Assembly (NCBI RefSeq): GCF_901709675.1
Contig: NC_051089.1
Span: forward strand, 12,513,976 to 12,577,975
Source of the DNA: Syngnathus acus
Taxonomy: Eukaryota > Chordata > Actinopteri > Syngnathiformes > Syngnathidae
DNA length: 64,000 nucleotides
Direction: 5' to 3'
The translations under genes were made by a program, and so were the position numbers. Shown here piece after piece: positions 1 to 13,700 of this stretch; positions within the stretch are counted from its first letter, which is position 1, and each line of letters begins with the position of its first letter. A model generated the notes under the pieces. It was not told where the DNA came from. It did not search any database and worked only from the letters and a program-made list of their open reading frames with translations.

Positions 1-55
1 TGACAACCTGTAGCGGAAACGACATGAGGGGAATAGATTTTATAATGACTAACTA

Positions 56-2177
<2,122 letters not shown>

Positions 2178-2279
2178 GTCAGAATCTGTTGACAGTGACA
2201 CTTTATTTTGCTTGGGTTTTTACATAATTTGAAAGAATCACACCAAAAAAAAATGGAAAAACAACATGAGGTAAAGCGG

Positions 2280-2530
2280 TAATGCAAACGAGTGGCACAT
2301 TGATTAATCAACAACTAATCAATTATCAACTTAATATAAATACATTTTTGATAATAGTGAGTTGTGACCCTAGTGAGGATGAGCGGTTCATAAAATGAAT
2401 GCTGGATAATATATGTCGGATTTCTGTAGTCTTCCCCAAAAAAATAGACCGATTTTCTTCTTCTTTGAGTTGAATCAGAATAAAATCAGTTTTTACTTTG
2501 GATAACAATAATCGAGATTTTTACCCATTA
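2280..2530. repeat. AT-rich ATTAATC-type repeat fragment in psmd14 intron 1
   Basis: The stretch has clustered GATTAATCAAC, AACTAATCAATT and ATAATCGAG motifs, like the AATCGATTAATC element at 8701-9088. It is probably a decayed copy of that MITE family. Only short motif similarity supports this. Confidence 0.35.
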
Positions 2531-2901
2531 CATTATAGTCATTGAACATGTCTGTAAAGTGAACTTCCACTATGTAAACTCTTGGGATTGGCTGACCGCT
2601 ATCATTACATTGCATTAAATTATTGATCTATGGACAACCACGCGTTGTACTGGGAATCAAACCTTGAGGTTTTAATACAGCTTTGTAAAACACGAAAATA
2701 TATTCCATTAGATCGCTCTCCCATTAAAGAAACAAGATAACGCTCCAAACGAGGCCAGCGTTCTGTTAGCATGATCATGACGCTAGCCTTGTGTCATCTT
2801 CTACAAGAAAAATTGCAATGAATTGTTTACGATGATGCCATCATGCCGAATAACACGTAGAACCATACAGACGACTGTATATTTGGCCTGGATATACTTA
2901 C

Positions 2902-2990
2902 CTTTTTGTTTTCTAGCGTTTAGAGGTTGTTTTAATAAGCGATCGTGAATCGGCCTGACTGGCTACCATGAATCAGCCAGAATGATGTTT
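2902..2990 (-). other. psmd14: psmd14 5' non-coding exon (upstream boundary approximate)
   Basis: A strong donor (AAAAAG, then GTAAGTATAT) on the minus strand ends an untranslated first exon at 2902. The matching acceptor is at about 2186-2188, so the second exon begins at 2185, 8 nt before the ATG. The intron is about 0.7 kb. The transcription start is inferred only from the promoter motifs near 3,000. Confidence 0.65.
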
Positions 2991-3040
2991 AACATTGAAC
3001 CACTTCCGTCGCACAATGACGTCAACAATCGCTTTAAGTG
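2990..3040 (-). promoter_or_regulatory. psmd14 promoter with CRE palindrome and ETS-like site
   Basis: A perfect CRE, TGACGTCA, lies at 3017-3024, and an ETS-type ACTTCCG lies at 3002-3008, just upstream of the non-coding first exon. CRE plus ETS sites without a TATA box is typical of housekeeping promoters. The assignment rests on motif and position only. Confidence 0.55.
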
Positions 3041-6000
3041 TAATTACAAAAGAAATACACACGGGGTCGCTAAAAACACATTTACTGAGGGTGCAATACG
3101 TCCGTAACGCGCAAGAACCGATGGCGTGTTCATCCATTTTATATACAGTGGTCCTGCAGAGCTGGGGGAAGGGTATTCCCATCTGGCAGAATAATAAATG
3201 GCAAGAGAATACGATTTGAACGTATAAACTCTTCTAATATCCTCTCATAATAATAATTATAAATTAGGGTAATTCCAGAATGTCCCATTTGGGAAATTTA
3301 AAATAATCAATGCGGTAAATACAGAAACATAAATTTTTTATACATTAAAAATGTTACTGTAAAAGTGGTAAAACCTAAATAGCTATATATTTCCCCTGCT
3401 ATGTAATCCCTGACCCTACTCGTTCCTATTCAAATGATGTTGAAATTCCCATTTTTTGTAGGATTTTTCTCTTCATAAATGAACAATGCAACTCCTATGG
3501 AGTTGCACGAATGCTGTAGAACTTGAGCTAAATTGAATTTGATTGAATTGTAATTAATTGTCGAAATTTTGAACTGTAAGAAGTGAGAGACTTGGTTTTG
3601 TAATGGTTTGAATGTGTCTAGAAATGTGGAAGGAGGATGTAAATATTTAAACGATCTCCTAATTTGGCAAAGTTAGTGTAAACAGTGAGGAATTTGGGGA
3701 ATGCAAGGAATTTGTGGATTGTGGACAACAGGTCCTAAAGAGTTCTGAATGAACCGAATATTTGGAATTTGGTACACCTGCTTCATTTAATGGATGTTTC
3801 CAGCACGAAGAACAATTCTGTGGAAATTAAGGATTTGGGGAATGTGATTTTTTTTTTTTTTATCTCATTTGAATGTATTTCAATTGGTTGAGTTGAAGAA
3901 GCACAGCCTCGCCAAGGATGTTGAATCTCGGTTTTGGCCATGTGTGCAGTTTGGTTTTTCGGGTCATCACGTATGGTGTGTAGGTTTTCTCCAAATCCCC
4001 CTTTACAAACAGGGCTTCACTGTATGTCTTTAGAGTCCTTGAGTGATTCCTTGAGCATTACTCTATCCCAGAGGAGTCCCAAACCCCAAACCAGACCACA
4101 CACCCAGAGAGCTTGTTCAATACGCTTTTTCCTTTTGTTCTTGCCGAAGAGTTACAAGTCCCACAATCCACCCTGCACTGCCACTTCCCTGCTAAAAAGT
4201 CCTCCCAGACAGGTCTGCTGGCAAACTGAGCTTTTGACTGGGACCGACATTCCTCCCTTACGCTGCAGATGATGAAAGAAAAGAACTACTCCGCATTCCT
4301 CAGTCCCTCCCTCCCTCCTCACACCCACGGGACCTCCTGCTACCTCAATACTCAGCCGACCTGCCGGGATGAGCTTCCCTCACGTACAATTTATCACTTT
4401 CAATGGCCATTTGAGCTTCACTATGGGCTAGCAGACTTTAAATCGTTGGATTATTTATGTTGTCTCCGACCCGCTGGTGGATGTGTCCTTACTGCATATA
4501 GTGGAAATAAACCCTACTAGGCCCAAATCGTCGGCACCAAAAGTTAACTTGTAGAACTTTCCACCAGAATTACACAGTCATCCTAGTAGTAAGGACATCG
4601 ACTTTAAAGTGGTTATCAGGGAAATTGAAAAAACAAAATGGTGATTTGAGTAGTTGCTGGATAGCTTTTTAATATTAGTACTAATTATCACTAATAAAAA
4701 AAAACGGGGCACACTTGTCAAACAATTCTGCCTACTTGGAAATCTGTTTTCCCTCTACTGGTACCACATTTGGCCTCCAAGTATGCATTTTTTGTAATCC
4801 ATTGTATCCGTAACAGTCTTTTGTAACACAATATTAGCTTCCTCGACCTTACTGATAAGTCTGAAATGCCTACTAATAATTTTGCCTCACCGATAACATG
4901 TAGTTGACCGACTACCAGTCTGCCACAATTGTCCGACTACTGTTCAGAAATATCTTACAGCAGTAGAGGGTAGTTTAGTTTGCCCTTATCATTCTACAAG
5001 GGATCTGATTTTATTTTTGCTTTGTCTTACTTAATCTGGTTATGATGTTCCCTGAATGTGGGTTGCTTGTTGCTTCTTGAAATTGAATTGATCTCTTTAA
5101 AATGTCCTTTCACTCTGAATTGGACAGGTGTGGGCGAATGGCAATATATTGATCCGGGTCAAGACAATGCAGGAAACAAGCAAAGTGTTTGCTGAATCAT
5201 TATTGCTGACTGGGTTACCTCATTCAATTGGGCTCTGGACACGACAGTTTGCCATTTATTCAGTTCAAAACCTATTCATGTCATTGCTCAGCAGGGAAGT
5301 CATGTCACAAGCTTTTTGTTGAAGATACCAAATTAGGCAGAGCGATTGACCTATTGGACATAGTGCCAAATGAAGTTGACACAATGGAGAGCGAGGCATG
5401 ACATTGATGTCTTTTATGTGTAAAAGATGTGTATGGAAACCACATGGGGACCTCTTCGGTCACTAAGTGAACATTTGTACTCCATTACATAAACACGGAA
5501 TCTTCTAAACAAAGACTGCTGCAGCCGATTATTTGATTTGGAAAGAGTGCCGCTTTCGAGGAACACGAGAGGCTTGTAACATGACACCAGCATGAAGCCG
5601 TCATCCCACCAGCCAGCAGGGAGAAGGGCAAGAAATGTGATGCTTTCAAAAGCTTCTCTACACGCAGCAGATGATTTGGGTTTACTTTTCAATGTACGCA
5701 TGTAACAACACAAAGAGACAATAAAAAAATCTTTCACCATCTTAACGGCCCTCTGAGGGAAGCCAATTACAAAGTGACCCGCAACAAAATTGACTGCTAA
5801 TTACTGATAGATTGAAAATTGTTGTATGGATGATCACATAATTGACCACACCCCTCATATTTTTGTGTATATATTTTTTGTATAAACATAAGGGACAACA
5901 CTAAAGGAACATCCTTGTTGGTGTTAAAAGGATGACACAGTTGTTGCTTTATTTCCACAAGCGCTAACAGAATGCACACTCATTCAGGAGCTGCTATCGA

Positions 6001-6390
6001 CCACAGCTCACACCCAGTCACCCAACACATTGCACTGAGCGCTTAAGCCAATCTTCAAGCCTATGGGACTCATAGCCTTTCATTTGCAATGTGTGACAAT
6101 TTTGCTAAAATGCAAAGTATGTAATGATGTAAATATGACACAATAACTGAAAAATACAGCCAGTAACGTCAAAATCACTAACAACAAAAGTGAGTACACC
6201 TAAGTCAAAGCATAACATGTCAAAATTGGGCCCTAATTAGCAATTTTCCTTCCCTGTCCTGTGACTCAAAAGATCAATAGATCGATCGAGAGAGCGAGTG
6301 AGCGAGAGAGTGAGTGAGCGAGGGCGAGTTAATTTTTTTATTTGCATGCGTTGTATGATTTTTTATTTGCATGCGTTGTGTGACCTCTAG
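3041..6390. other. intergenic DNA, no gene recognised
   Basis: AT-rich sequence with scattered short ORFs that match no family I recognise. It contains a poly-T tract near 3848-3861 and ACTAGT-type repeat pieces at about 4545-4960. At 6250-6330 there is a GA-rich stretch. No exon with a convincing splice site and a recognisable protein was seen. Confidence 0.5.
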
Positions 6391-6391
6391 T

Positions 6392-6712
6392 CCAGGTGGT
6401 CACGTGCATGCTGGAGCCTATCCCAACCATCATTGGGCAGCTGGCGGGGGACACCCTGAACTGGTTGCTAGCCAATTGTAGGGCACACAAAGACGAACAA
6501 CGAACGGTACATACACACACACACTTTGGGCAATTTGGAGTGCTCAATCAGCCTACCAAGCATGTTTTTGGGATGTGGGTGGAAACCGTAATTCCCATGC
6601 AGGCACAGGGAGAACATGCAAACTCCACACAGGGAGGGCCGGAGGTGGAACCGAACCCACACCCTCCTATCAGTGAGGCGGACGTGATAACCAGTGCACA
6701 CCGTGCCGCCCA
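6392..6712 (+). repeat. fish-wide dispersed repeat (GGAGCCTATCCCA...GTGCCGCC type)
   Basis: The order of blocks is GGAGCCTATCCCAACC, GGGCACACAAAGACGAAC, ACTTTGGGCAATTTGGAG, GGGAGAACATGCAAACTCC, then GTGAGGCGGACGTGATAACC and CACCGTGCCGCC. This is the very common dispersed repeat seen across teleost genomes. The long ORF over it is a by-product of the repeat. Another head fragment occurs at about 59632-59705. Confidence 0.85.
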
Positions 6713-6779
6713 GTCCAGCCCAGGCCAGTCCAGGCCAGTGCCCGCCTATATTTCATGACATCCTGATTCTCTGACATGT

Positions 6780-6925
6780 AGTGTGTGGGATGGGGGGAAG
6801 GGTAGGAAGAGGAAGTGTGTGCGGTAGTGTGTGCGGCCAAGCGCGCGTGTGTGTGTGCGTGTGTGTGTTCGTGCGTGTGTTCGTGGTTGCGTGTGTCTGA
6901 GTGTGTGGTTGGGGGAGGTGGGGGT
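6780..6925. repeat. GT-rich / G-rich low-complexity stretch
   Basis: Imperfect GTGTGTGCGTGT runs are followed by G-rich GGGGGAGGTGGGGG. The long minus-strand ORFs here (His-Thr repeats) are artefacts of the microsatellite. Confidence 0.8.
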
Positions 6926-6929
6926 GAAG

Positions 6930-7390
6930 AATGCTTGGTATGTGCGGACGACACCAACACGAAAGGCGGAGAGTGTTTCGCGCACCGACAAATGACACCC
7001 TAAAAACACGTTCACTTCACTTTTTAATTCCTCCAAGACGCTCACTCGTGAACACGCGACATATCACGCTGTTAAACATCAAATGTCGGTGTTTTACGAG
7101 AAGACAAAACAGTTGAGTTGACGCTAAACACCCCCCAGACGCGAATGTTAGTTTAGTCCGTAGTAGGTGGGACTGGCGAGCGGTCTGCACCAGGACGTCG
7201 TACATCAATGAACCGAACCGGAGGCTCGCTCGATACGCTGGCGTACAACAAACTGAGCTAACTGGATAAATGTGTCAAAGCAAAAGAGAGGGCACACACG
7301 CTTTGTTCAACTTAACCAACCCGATCATTATGCCGATGTTTTAACCAGACGGGTTATTTTCGATACTTACTCATCACCTCCGACCATTGC
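6930..7390 (+). promoter_or_regulatory. CpG-rich block, candidate rbms1 promoter
   Basis: CG dinucleotides are unusually dense between about 6948 and 7245, against a CpG-poor surround. This is the only such block between the psmd14 promoter and the first recognised rbms1 coding exon at 10731. No first coding exon could be assigned in it, so a promoter role is inference from composition and position. Confidence 0.4.
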
Positions 7391-7823
7391 ATTGGTTCTG
7401 CGATTTTTTTTAATTTTGTTTTTGTAAAGAGGGGAGATCTTTACAGAACATCGAATATCTCTAACCTGCAGGATGATTTTTGCTAACACAGGCAACCCAC
7501 TGAAAGCTGCCACTCGCAAGCAGGTAGGCCATTGTGTTTTGCTTTCTACTTCTGCTGTCACTTTTCAAATAAACCCGAGCCCGAAATGACATTGGGAAGC
7601 CCTTCCCCGGTGTGTTTTGCTTTGCAGTAGTCCAACTAAACAACCTTCGACATCAAGTAATTAAACATAATAGAAGCGACTAGTCGGGATATGGATGAAA
7701 CCATCTGCGAGAGGCTTTAATTGTTGTGTCCATATAACCTTGTTTGGCCAGCCACACTGCTTAACATGCACCATGGTTATTGTAGTCCTCTTTTCCTGTC
7801 TCCATGCATTTACCCACTGAATT

Positions 7824-7860
7824 CGGAGTGTGTGTGTGTGTGTGGGGGGGGGGGGGGGGT
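7824..7860 (+). repeat. (GT)n followed by a poly-G run
   Basis: GTGTGTGTGTGTGTG runs straight into a G run of about 16, a simple repeat with potential to form quadruplex-like structure. A C-rich counterpart (CCCCACCCC)n lies at about 8141-8168. Confidence 0.85.
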
Positions 7861-8700
7861 GTTCATGTCAATGTGCACCCTTCATTTTGACCTCTCAGGT
7901 GAACAAAAAGGGGAATCAGAAGGCTTCATGGCTTCCAGTCATGCCTTCTGATTGAGATGGAAGATTGATGCAGGGTGCAGGAGATTTTATGGCCTCCTGT
8001 GGTTGAAATATGAGCACAGCCGAGCCATTGGAGTGAATTATTCCAGCACATTGATATCCACCTTTAAGATTCTATCCATATCACTCCATCAAATGATGGT
8101 CATTTGATTCAGTCAAGGTGAGTCAGTGTGGAAGGGGAGTCCCCCCCCACCCCACCCCACCCCACCCCTCCCTCTTCTGACAGTGTCTCATTGTAGCTCT
8201 CTTTGACGCTCCCCAAAAAAATAGTCTAGTAGTACAGTAATTGCATACCAACATAAAAAGGGCCTTTACTTGAAGGATGAACAGATGTTCCTGCCACAGC
8301 GCAGCATTCTGTAAAAGTTTGAACATTCATCCATCATTGGGTAAGAATGATGTGTTTGGGTTTGGCATGACTGTGGTGGTATCCATAGCCGTGGGTCTTG
8401 GAGTGGATTGTCCTTTGGTTGCGGACAGATGGCACAATGGTGCCGTGCTTTTGTGTTTGAACTGTTCTGGGCTGGCTGGGAGCTATTTTAAAGGATGAGT
8501 AAGGGGAAGGAAATGCTTTACAGAGCAGTTATGTGATGATTTGGCTCCCAAGAATGAAAAAAGGGCAAAATACATTAATCTACTGCAGGGGTGCGATGGT
8601 TTCAAAAAACATTTTGTAGCAGGCCACAACATAGTTTAAGTTTTCAGAGGGATATGATGTCTGTGAAAGCATTTTACTAATGTCACCATGCACAACAAAA

Positions 8701-9088
8701 GGGCTGTAACTAACGATTATTTTAATAATCGATTTGCCTGTCGGACAGAAAAACACGTTTTAATTTCCACCTCTTTATTCAAAAATAGAACATTGTTTCA
8801 AATTGATTTGCAGAATATGTAAATGAATATGTTGGGAAAATAGGCAAAAAAATCACTACTTTCTAAAGTAAAAGCAAATATTTATTAATATAAAGATAAT
8901 CAGTCTGCTTTCATGCAGGATGACAGATCAGAGAATATTTACTGTCGACAAGCTAAAGTTTTGAGGATTTTTTCCAATTTTAAATGAAAAAGTAAATTTT
9001 AAAAATCTAAACGATTAATCAATTATAAAAAAATCATACAATTTAATAATCAATCAGTTGTCGATTAATCGATTAATTGTTGCAGCGA
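8701..9088. mobile_element. MITE of the AATCGATTAATC type with terminal inverted repeats
   Basis: The left end GGGCTGTAACTAACGATTA and the right end GATTAATTGTTGCAGCGA are imperfect inverted copies. The inside is AT-rich with multiple ATTAATC and AATCGATT motifs. This is a familiar non-autonomous DNA-transposon family of fish genomes (related to hAT elements as I recall). No transposase ORF is present. Confidence 0.65.
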
Positions 9089-9099
9089 TGCAACAAATG

Positions 9100-10720
9100 G
9101 AAGACAACTAGTTTTGAAATCAGACGTCATTGGAAACATAGGCTAAGGCAATTGAGAACAGGTTCTCATTTGCAATGCCGGTAGAGTTCAATAAAGACGT
9201 TTGCCGTACACTATTTGCAAAATATCATACTTGGGTATTTTTGGAGTAGAATGTGTGCCATCTTTGTGCTAACAACTATGTTGATCTGAGGGGAAAAGCT
9301 TCATTTTGCTAGCCCATATCCTTGCTGATTTACAAAAGGTTCTTCGCCGCCATCTTGTGGCATTTGTTCTGTGTAGGTGTCAATTAATAGCAGATTTTTG
9401 CCATTTGTTGCAGGTTGAATAGCATGGCTTCATATGAATGTTATCATCACCTGATTATCACATTGCATTCACACAGAAACTTGATTTGATAATTCCAAAA
9501 CAAATGTCAACCAAAATAGTTTGTTCAACTGCTATAATTTTTCGGCGAACAAAAAATGCTTGCGATGGCATCAACCGCAGTCAAATTCCCTGTTTGGCAT
9601 GCCAAACTTGGTGAATAAAGCTGATTCTGACCAACGTAATTCAAAATGAAGATTGTTATGGAACAGATTTTAGCAAAGATTTTGAAGTGAGTGTGTGGTT
9701 ACACAACTAGTTCTCTTGAAAGGCTGACCACCAGCAACTAGTTTGAATCGCATGGTTTGTTTGGTTTTTAAAATAAACATACTAGAACAAAAATTAGCCA
9801 ACAATAAATGACTTTTTGTGCATGCTTTACCAGTACAGTATATCCAATATATTGTTGAATAATAATACCTACTTAAGTATATTTCTAATTTCATATGTAC
9901 CTGTGCCTGAACAGCGAAGCGTGGAGCATCTCGGTCAGTGAAATGCACAAGTGGTGCTGTCCTTGGCAACAGCCGCTCAAATATCGCCATGTTCGTGGCG
10001 ATCCACAAGGGATCGATAGACATTCACCTGAGGCTTTAAGGGAGTGGCGGGAGTATGACACTTCTGGTGTCAAAGGGATAATAATGATCAAGGGGTTTGA
10101 GGCAGGGGTGACTAAAGTCGGTCTTCATGGGCCTGTTTCCATGTCACACCTGACTCAAAAGCTGGACATGCTTGCTTTAAGGCTCTCTGCTATGTGAAGA
10201 GTTCCCTTTTGAGAGATATGACTTGCCTTTGTCCCCTAATGTGCCATGGCACAATGGTTGCTCCTGTATCCTGGGTTGTATTTTAGTTTTTAGTCATAAT
10301 TATATTGCTGACTTTTTTACAATACATAATAGAGGGAACGACGTACGTATGTAGGTGATAACTTATGCTCATGGCACATTCAAACAGTACTGCATACGAA
10401 TGGATACCAGAATAGGGAGTGATTTTGAACACAGCCCATGTTTTTATAGCGACTTACTGTAAATGTCGAACTTCATCGGTATTTAAAACCGCAATGTTTT
10501 CTTCAGCTCGTACAAAAATGCCAAAACGTTCTAGAGACTATGAAACCATGTTAAGATTGATGAAAAACATGCGGCATTAATGTGGAATGTGTGCACAATC
10601 TGATCCTTCTTTTTTTTTTTTTTACCCCTTACAGAATTGAGCTCCTTGTGATAACAGTTGACCAGAGTTGAAATTTGATTATGTGGCTCCTGTAACATTT
10701 TGACGATAACAGTGACCCTC
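9100..10720. other. non-coding stretch upstream of the first recognised rbms1 exon
   Basis: No recognisable protein. A GCCGCCATCTTG (YY1-like) motif lies at about 9348-9359. A CpG-bearing block at 9890-10050 is open on both strands but matches nothing I know. The first coding exon of rbms1 should lie somewhere in the region 7,000-10,700 but was not identified. Confidence 0.4.
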
Positions 10721-10730
10721 CTGTGTGCAG

Positions 10731-13700
10731 TCGTACCCCATGACTCCGTCCAGTCCCAGCAGCAGCAGCAACAGCAGCAGCACGGGCCTGGAGCAGCTCA
10801 GTAAGACCAATCTGTACATCCGAGGCCTCCCTCCTGCCACCACTGACCTGGATCTGGTCAAACTTTGTCACCAGTGAGTGCATGAATGTCTTATACTGTC
10901 ACACACATGCGTGTTCACATTGGCCACAGCAAGCCTCGTTTGGCTGATATTTAGTGTGGCGTGGACATTTGGCTATTTTTTTCCCGTATTCGAGTGTTGT
11001 TAGGTTTTCTCACGGTCGGTTTACCACAGATGCCAGGATGTTCCCTCTCAGCCTGTCACATTCTGACGGGGTCCCCCCCCATGTTTCTCACATTCTGTCA
11101 AGGCTTGAAATGTGGAAACGGGTCAGCTCTGAAGCACGTTTGTGACCCCATCCTACTCTTGTCAATCTCTCCTGCCTGGTGCGGCTGCACAGTTGGCGTC
11201 AGCTTGGGAGCTACTACCGCTCAACAAATTTTGTTTAATATTAATTTTCTTGCAGCAAATTATGCAAAAGAAGAGCCCATTTCTTTACATAGTGCACAGT
11301 GCTCATGCTTACTTCAGGGCTGTGACTGCCTTAGCAAGTTTTTCGCCAGGTTATAAATTTGATAATCACAGCCTGCCAATTAGTCCATTGTCTCAAAATA
11401 AGCAAAGTATTGTTATCGAAAGTGTCACAGGATACTAGATCCACTGGGCCACCATCCATGTGGCTATTTAACGGTGTAGATGCCATAATTAGCCGAGTTT
11501 TGTCTCCTCTCGTTCCCCGCAAGCATATGGAGTGAGGCATTCATCCATGTAACCAGCAGCAGCTGTTTGTGTCCTTTTGGCTTGTTTTGTTCACGCTCCC
11601 AATGTTGTTTGCCAGCACAAAGCAGAAATGAAAGCGCTTTTTCATAGCAACAAGGTCTGAATGGTGATGTCAGCTCGCCATTCAGACTGTTTGCGCGCTT
11701 GTGTCAAAAAGCAGCATGCAATTTGTTTCACGTGTCAGGTTAAGGTTTGTGATCAAGGAAGCAAAGACCAAATGAAGTACAATCGTTACATCCACTTTAT
11801 TTCTCGCTAATTAGTGTTCAATTGTCTACTCTGTTGGACTAGACAAAAGGTCTGGTCTTTGGAAATTTCTCCTGCCAAGAATTACAAAAGCTTTTAATCT
11901 GACACTAATTTTATACAAGGCGAAACTAGAAGACGATAATTGCTGTTTATTGCAGGTATGGCAAGATTCAGTCGGCAAAGGCAATCCTGGACAAGACAAC
12001 CAATAAATGCAAAGGTCAGTAAAAGACTGCAGTTGACCTCTTCAACAACTGCCTTGTAATTTTGTAGTGACACTTGTAGTCATTTTTTTACATTTCATTG
12101 TAACATATGTAGCAATGGGACAAAGACAGTGAAAACTATAAATTGAAATTAACATACAGTAGCAGAACAGTAAGTCAGTCAAAAGGCAAAGAATAAAAAT
12201 GGACAGTGAGGAGGCTTGCCTAACATCAAGGAGATGATGTCAACAGAAAAGACTTGATCCCCTCTGAGGCCCAGCTTAGTCCTCAACACTTCCAGTAGTG
12301 TCTGGTCTGTGGACCTGAGGCACCAGGCAGGTGCGTAGGGGTGGAGGAGCTCAGAGTGATAATCTGAGGGCGAGGCCATTTAACAATTTGAAAACAAATA
12401 GAAGTCTCTAAAATGTATTGGGAGCCAGAGGAGGGAGGCCAGAATTGAGGTTATGTGCTCCCTCTTACGAGCTCCAGTTAAGAAGCAAGCAGCAGCATTT
12501 TGGGCTTAGTGGAGATGCCGAGGATCTCTGATAAAGAGCTTTATGTGGTGCTTCTATGGACTACAAACATAAAGTCGATGCACACAATTTGGTTTTGCCA
12601 CATAAAACAATGGTCCGTAAGTTTGACATCTATGATTTAGTGATTAAAACACCACACTGAAACTCATCTTCGTTTATTATGAATCTCTGTAATATGCAAC
12701 CCCCTGGTGGCCAAAGATTATTATGAATCTGCTTTTCATTTATTGGCTGTTCACGTAAACATAGTACTGCTCTGCCAACTACAGGTTATGGCTTTGTGGA
12801 CTTTGACAGCCCAGCGGCTGCTTTGAAAGCCGTGCACGCTCTGAAAACCAGCGGCATTCAAGCCCAGATGGCCAAGGTGAGAAGTTGTGTGTGTGATTGT
12901 GTATGTGTGTGATTGTGCGTGCGCGCGCACACATCCGCATGTTGCATTGCGTTTCCACAAGGTTGTCAGTTCTTCCTCTCTGAAAAATGTGTGCTGTGCA
13001 CTACTGAATGACATGAGACTGGTCACGTGACCTCAGCTGACAAGCTGTTCTTCCCGTGACCTCATTTACTTTCACCGTATAACCAGATGTCATGTCTCCC
13101 TCTGCCAAGTAACCTGTCAGTTAAGTCGCATACCAGACCACCAGCTTGCACATGGACACACACCACGCTGGCGGTACAACTTCATGTTATACCAACTCGC
13201 AAATGCTGTGAGCATAAGTGGAATATTCCGTTTACATCTATTCATTCTCCCGGAGTCTGTTTACTTTCTCTCTTATTCCGTTATTTATTCCAACCTTGTC
13301 AGTATCATTTATTCACAAGTAGCTAAACTCCTGTTTGTGAAATGACAAGAAAGGCGTAATTAACTGTACTGGCATTATTATTGTGAGAGATTCACAGTCT
13401 CATGCATAGTTGTCACATCTGCATGGTAGCAGGAAAACGGCATAATTAACTGTGAGTCATCCTCGGTTCTCTTTCTGTCTTTTCTCACCATTTCTTTCTG
13501 CCACTTCTGCAGCCTAGACCGGTGCTTGAATCCGCAGATAAGAGTTAATTAGTGAGGAGTCGCTCTCTAAAGACTTGAACATAGCAGAGCTGATGGGAAC
13601 AAACAGTGCAGTTTGTGCGTCGCTGTGGCTTGGATACGCAGCTCTCCTGATGTTTCTCGGGGAGGCCGACGAGGCACTGAGCTGCTGCAGTGCAGATGGA

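Noticed and set aside
5414-5740. 108-aa minus-strand ORF
   Set aside because: No recognised domain, no splice context, and the composition is like its surroundings.
6670-7045. Overlapping minus-strand ORFs rich in His and Thr
   Set aside because: They are translations of a GT-rich repeat, with no splice or homology support.
9340-9365. YY1-like GCCGCCATCTTG as a promoter for a hidden gene
   Set aside because: A similar phrase occurs at 19723 without a gene; it looks like part of a dispersed repeat.
12179-12379. Short minus-strand ORF as a novel gene
   Set aside because: Its sequence is an L2 LINE ORF2 fragment.
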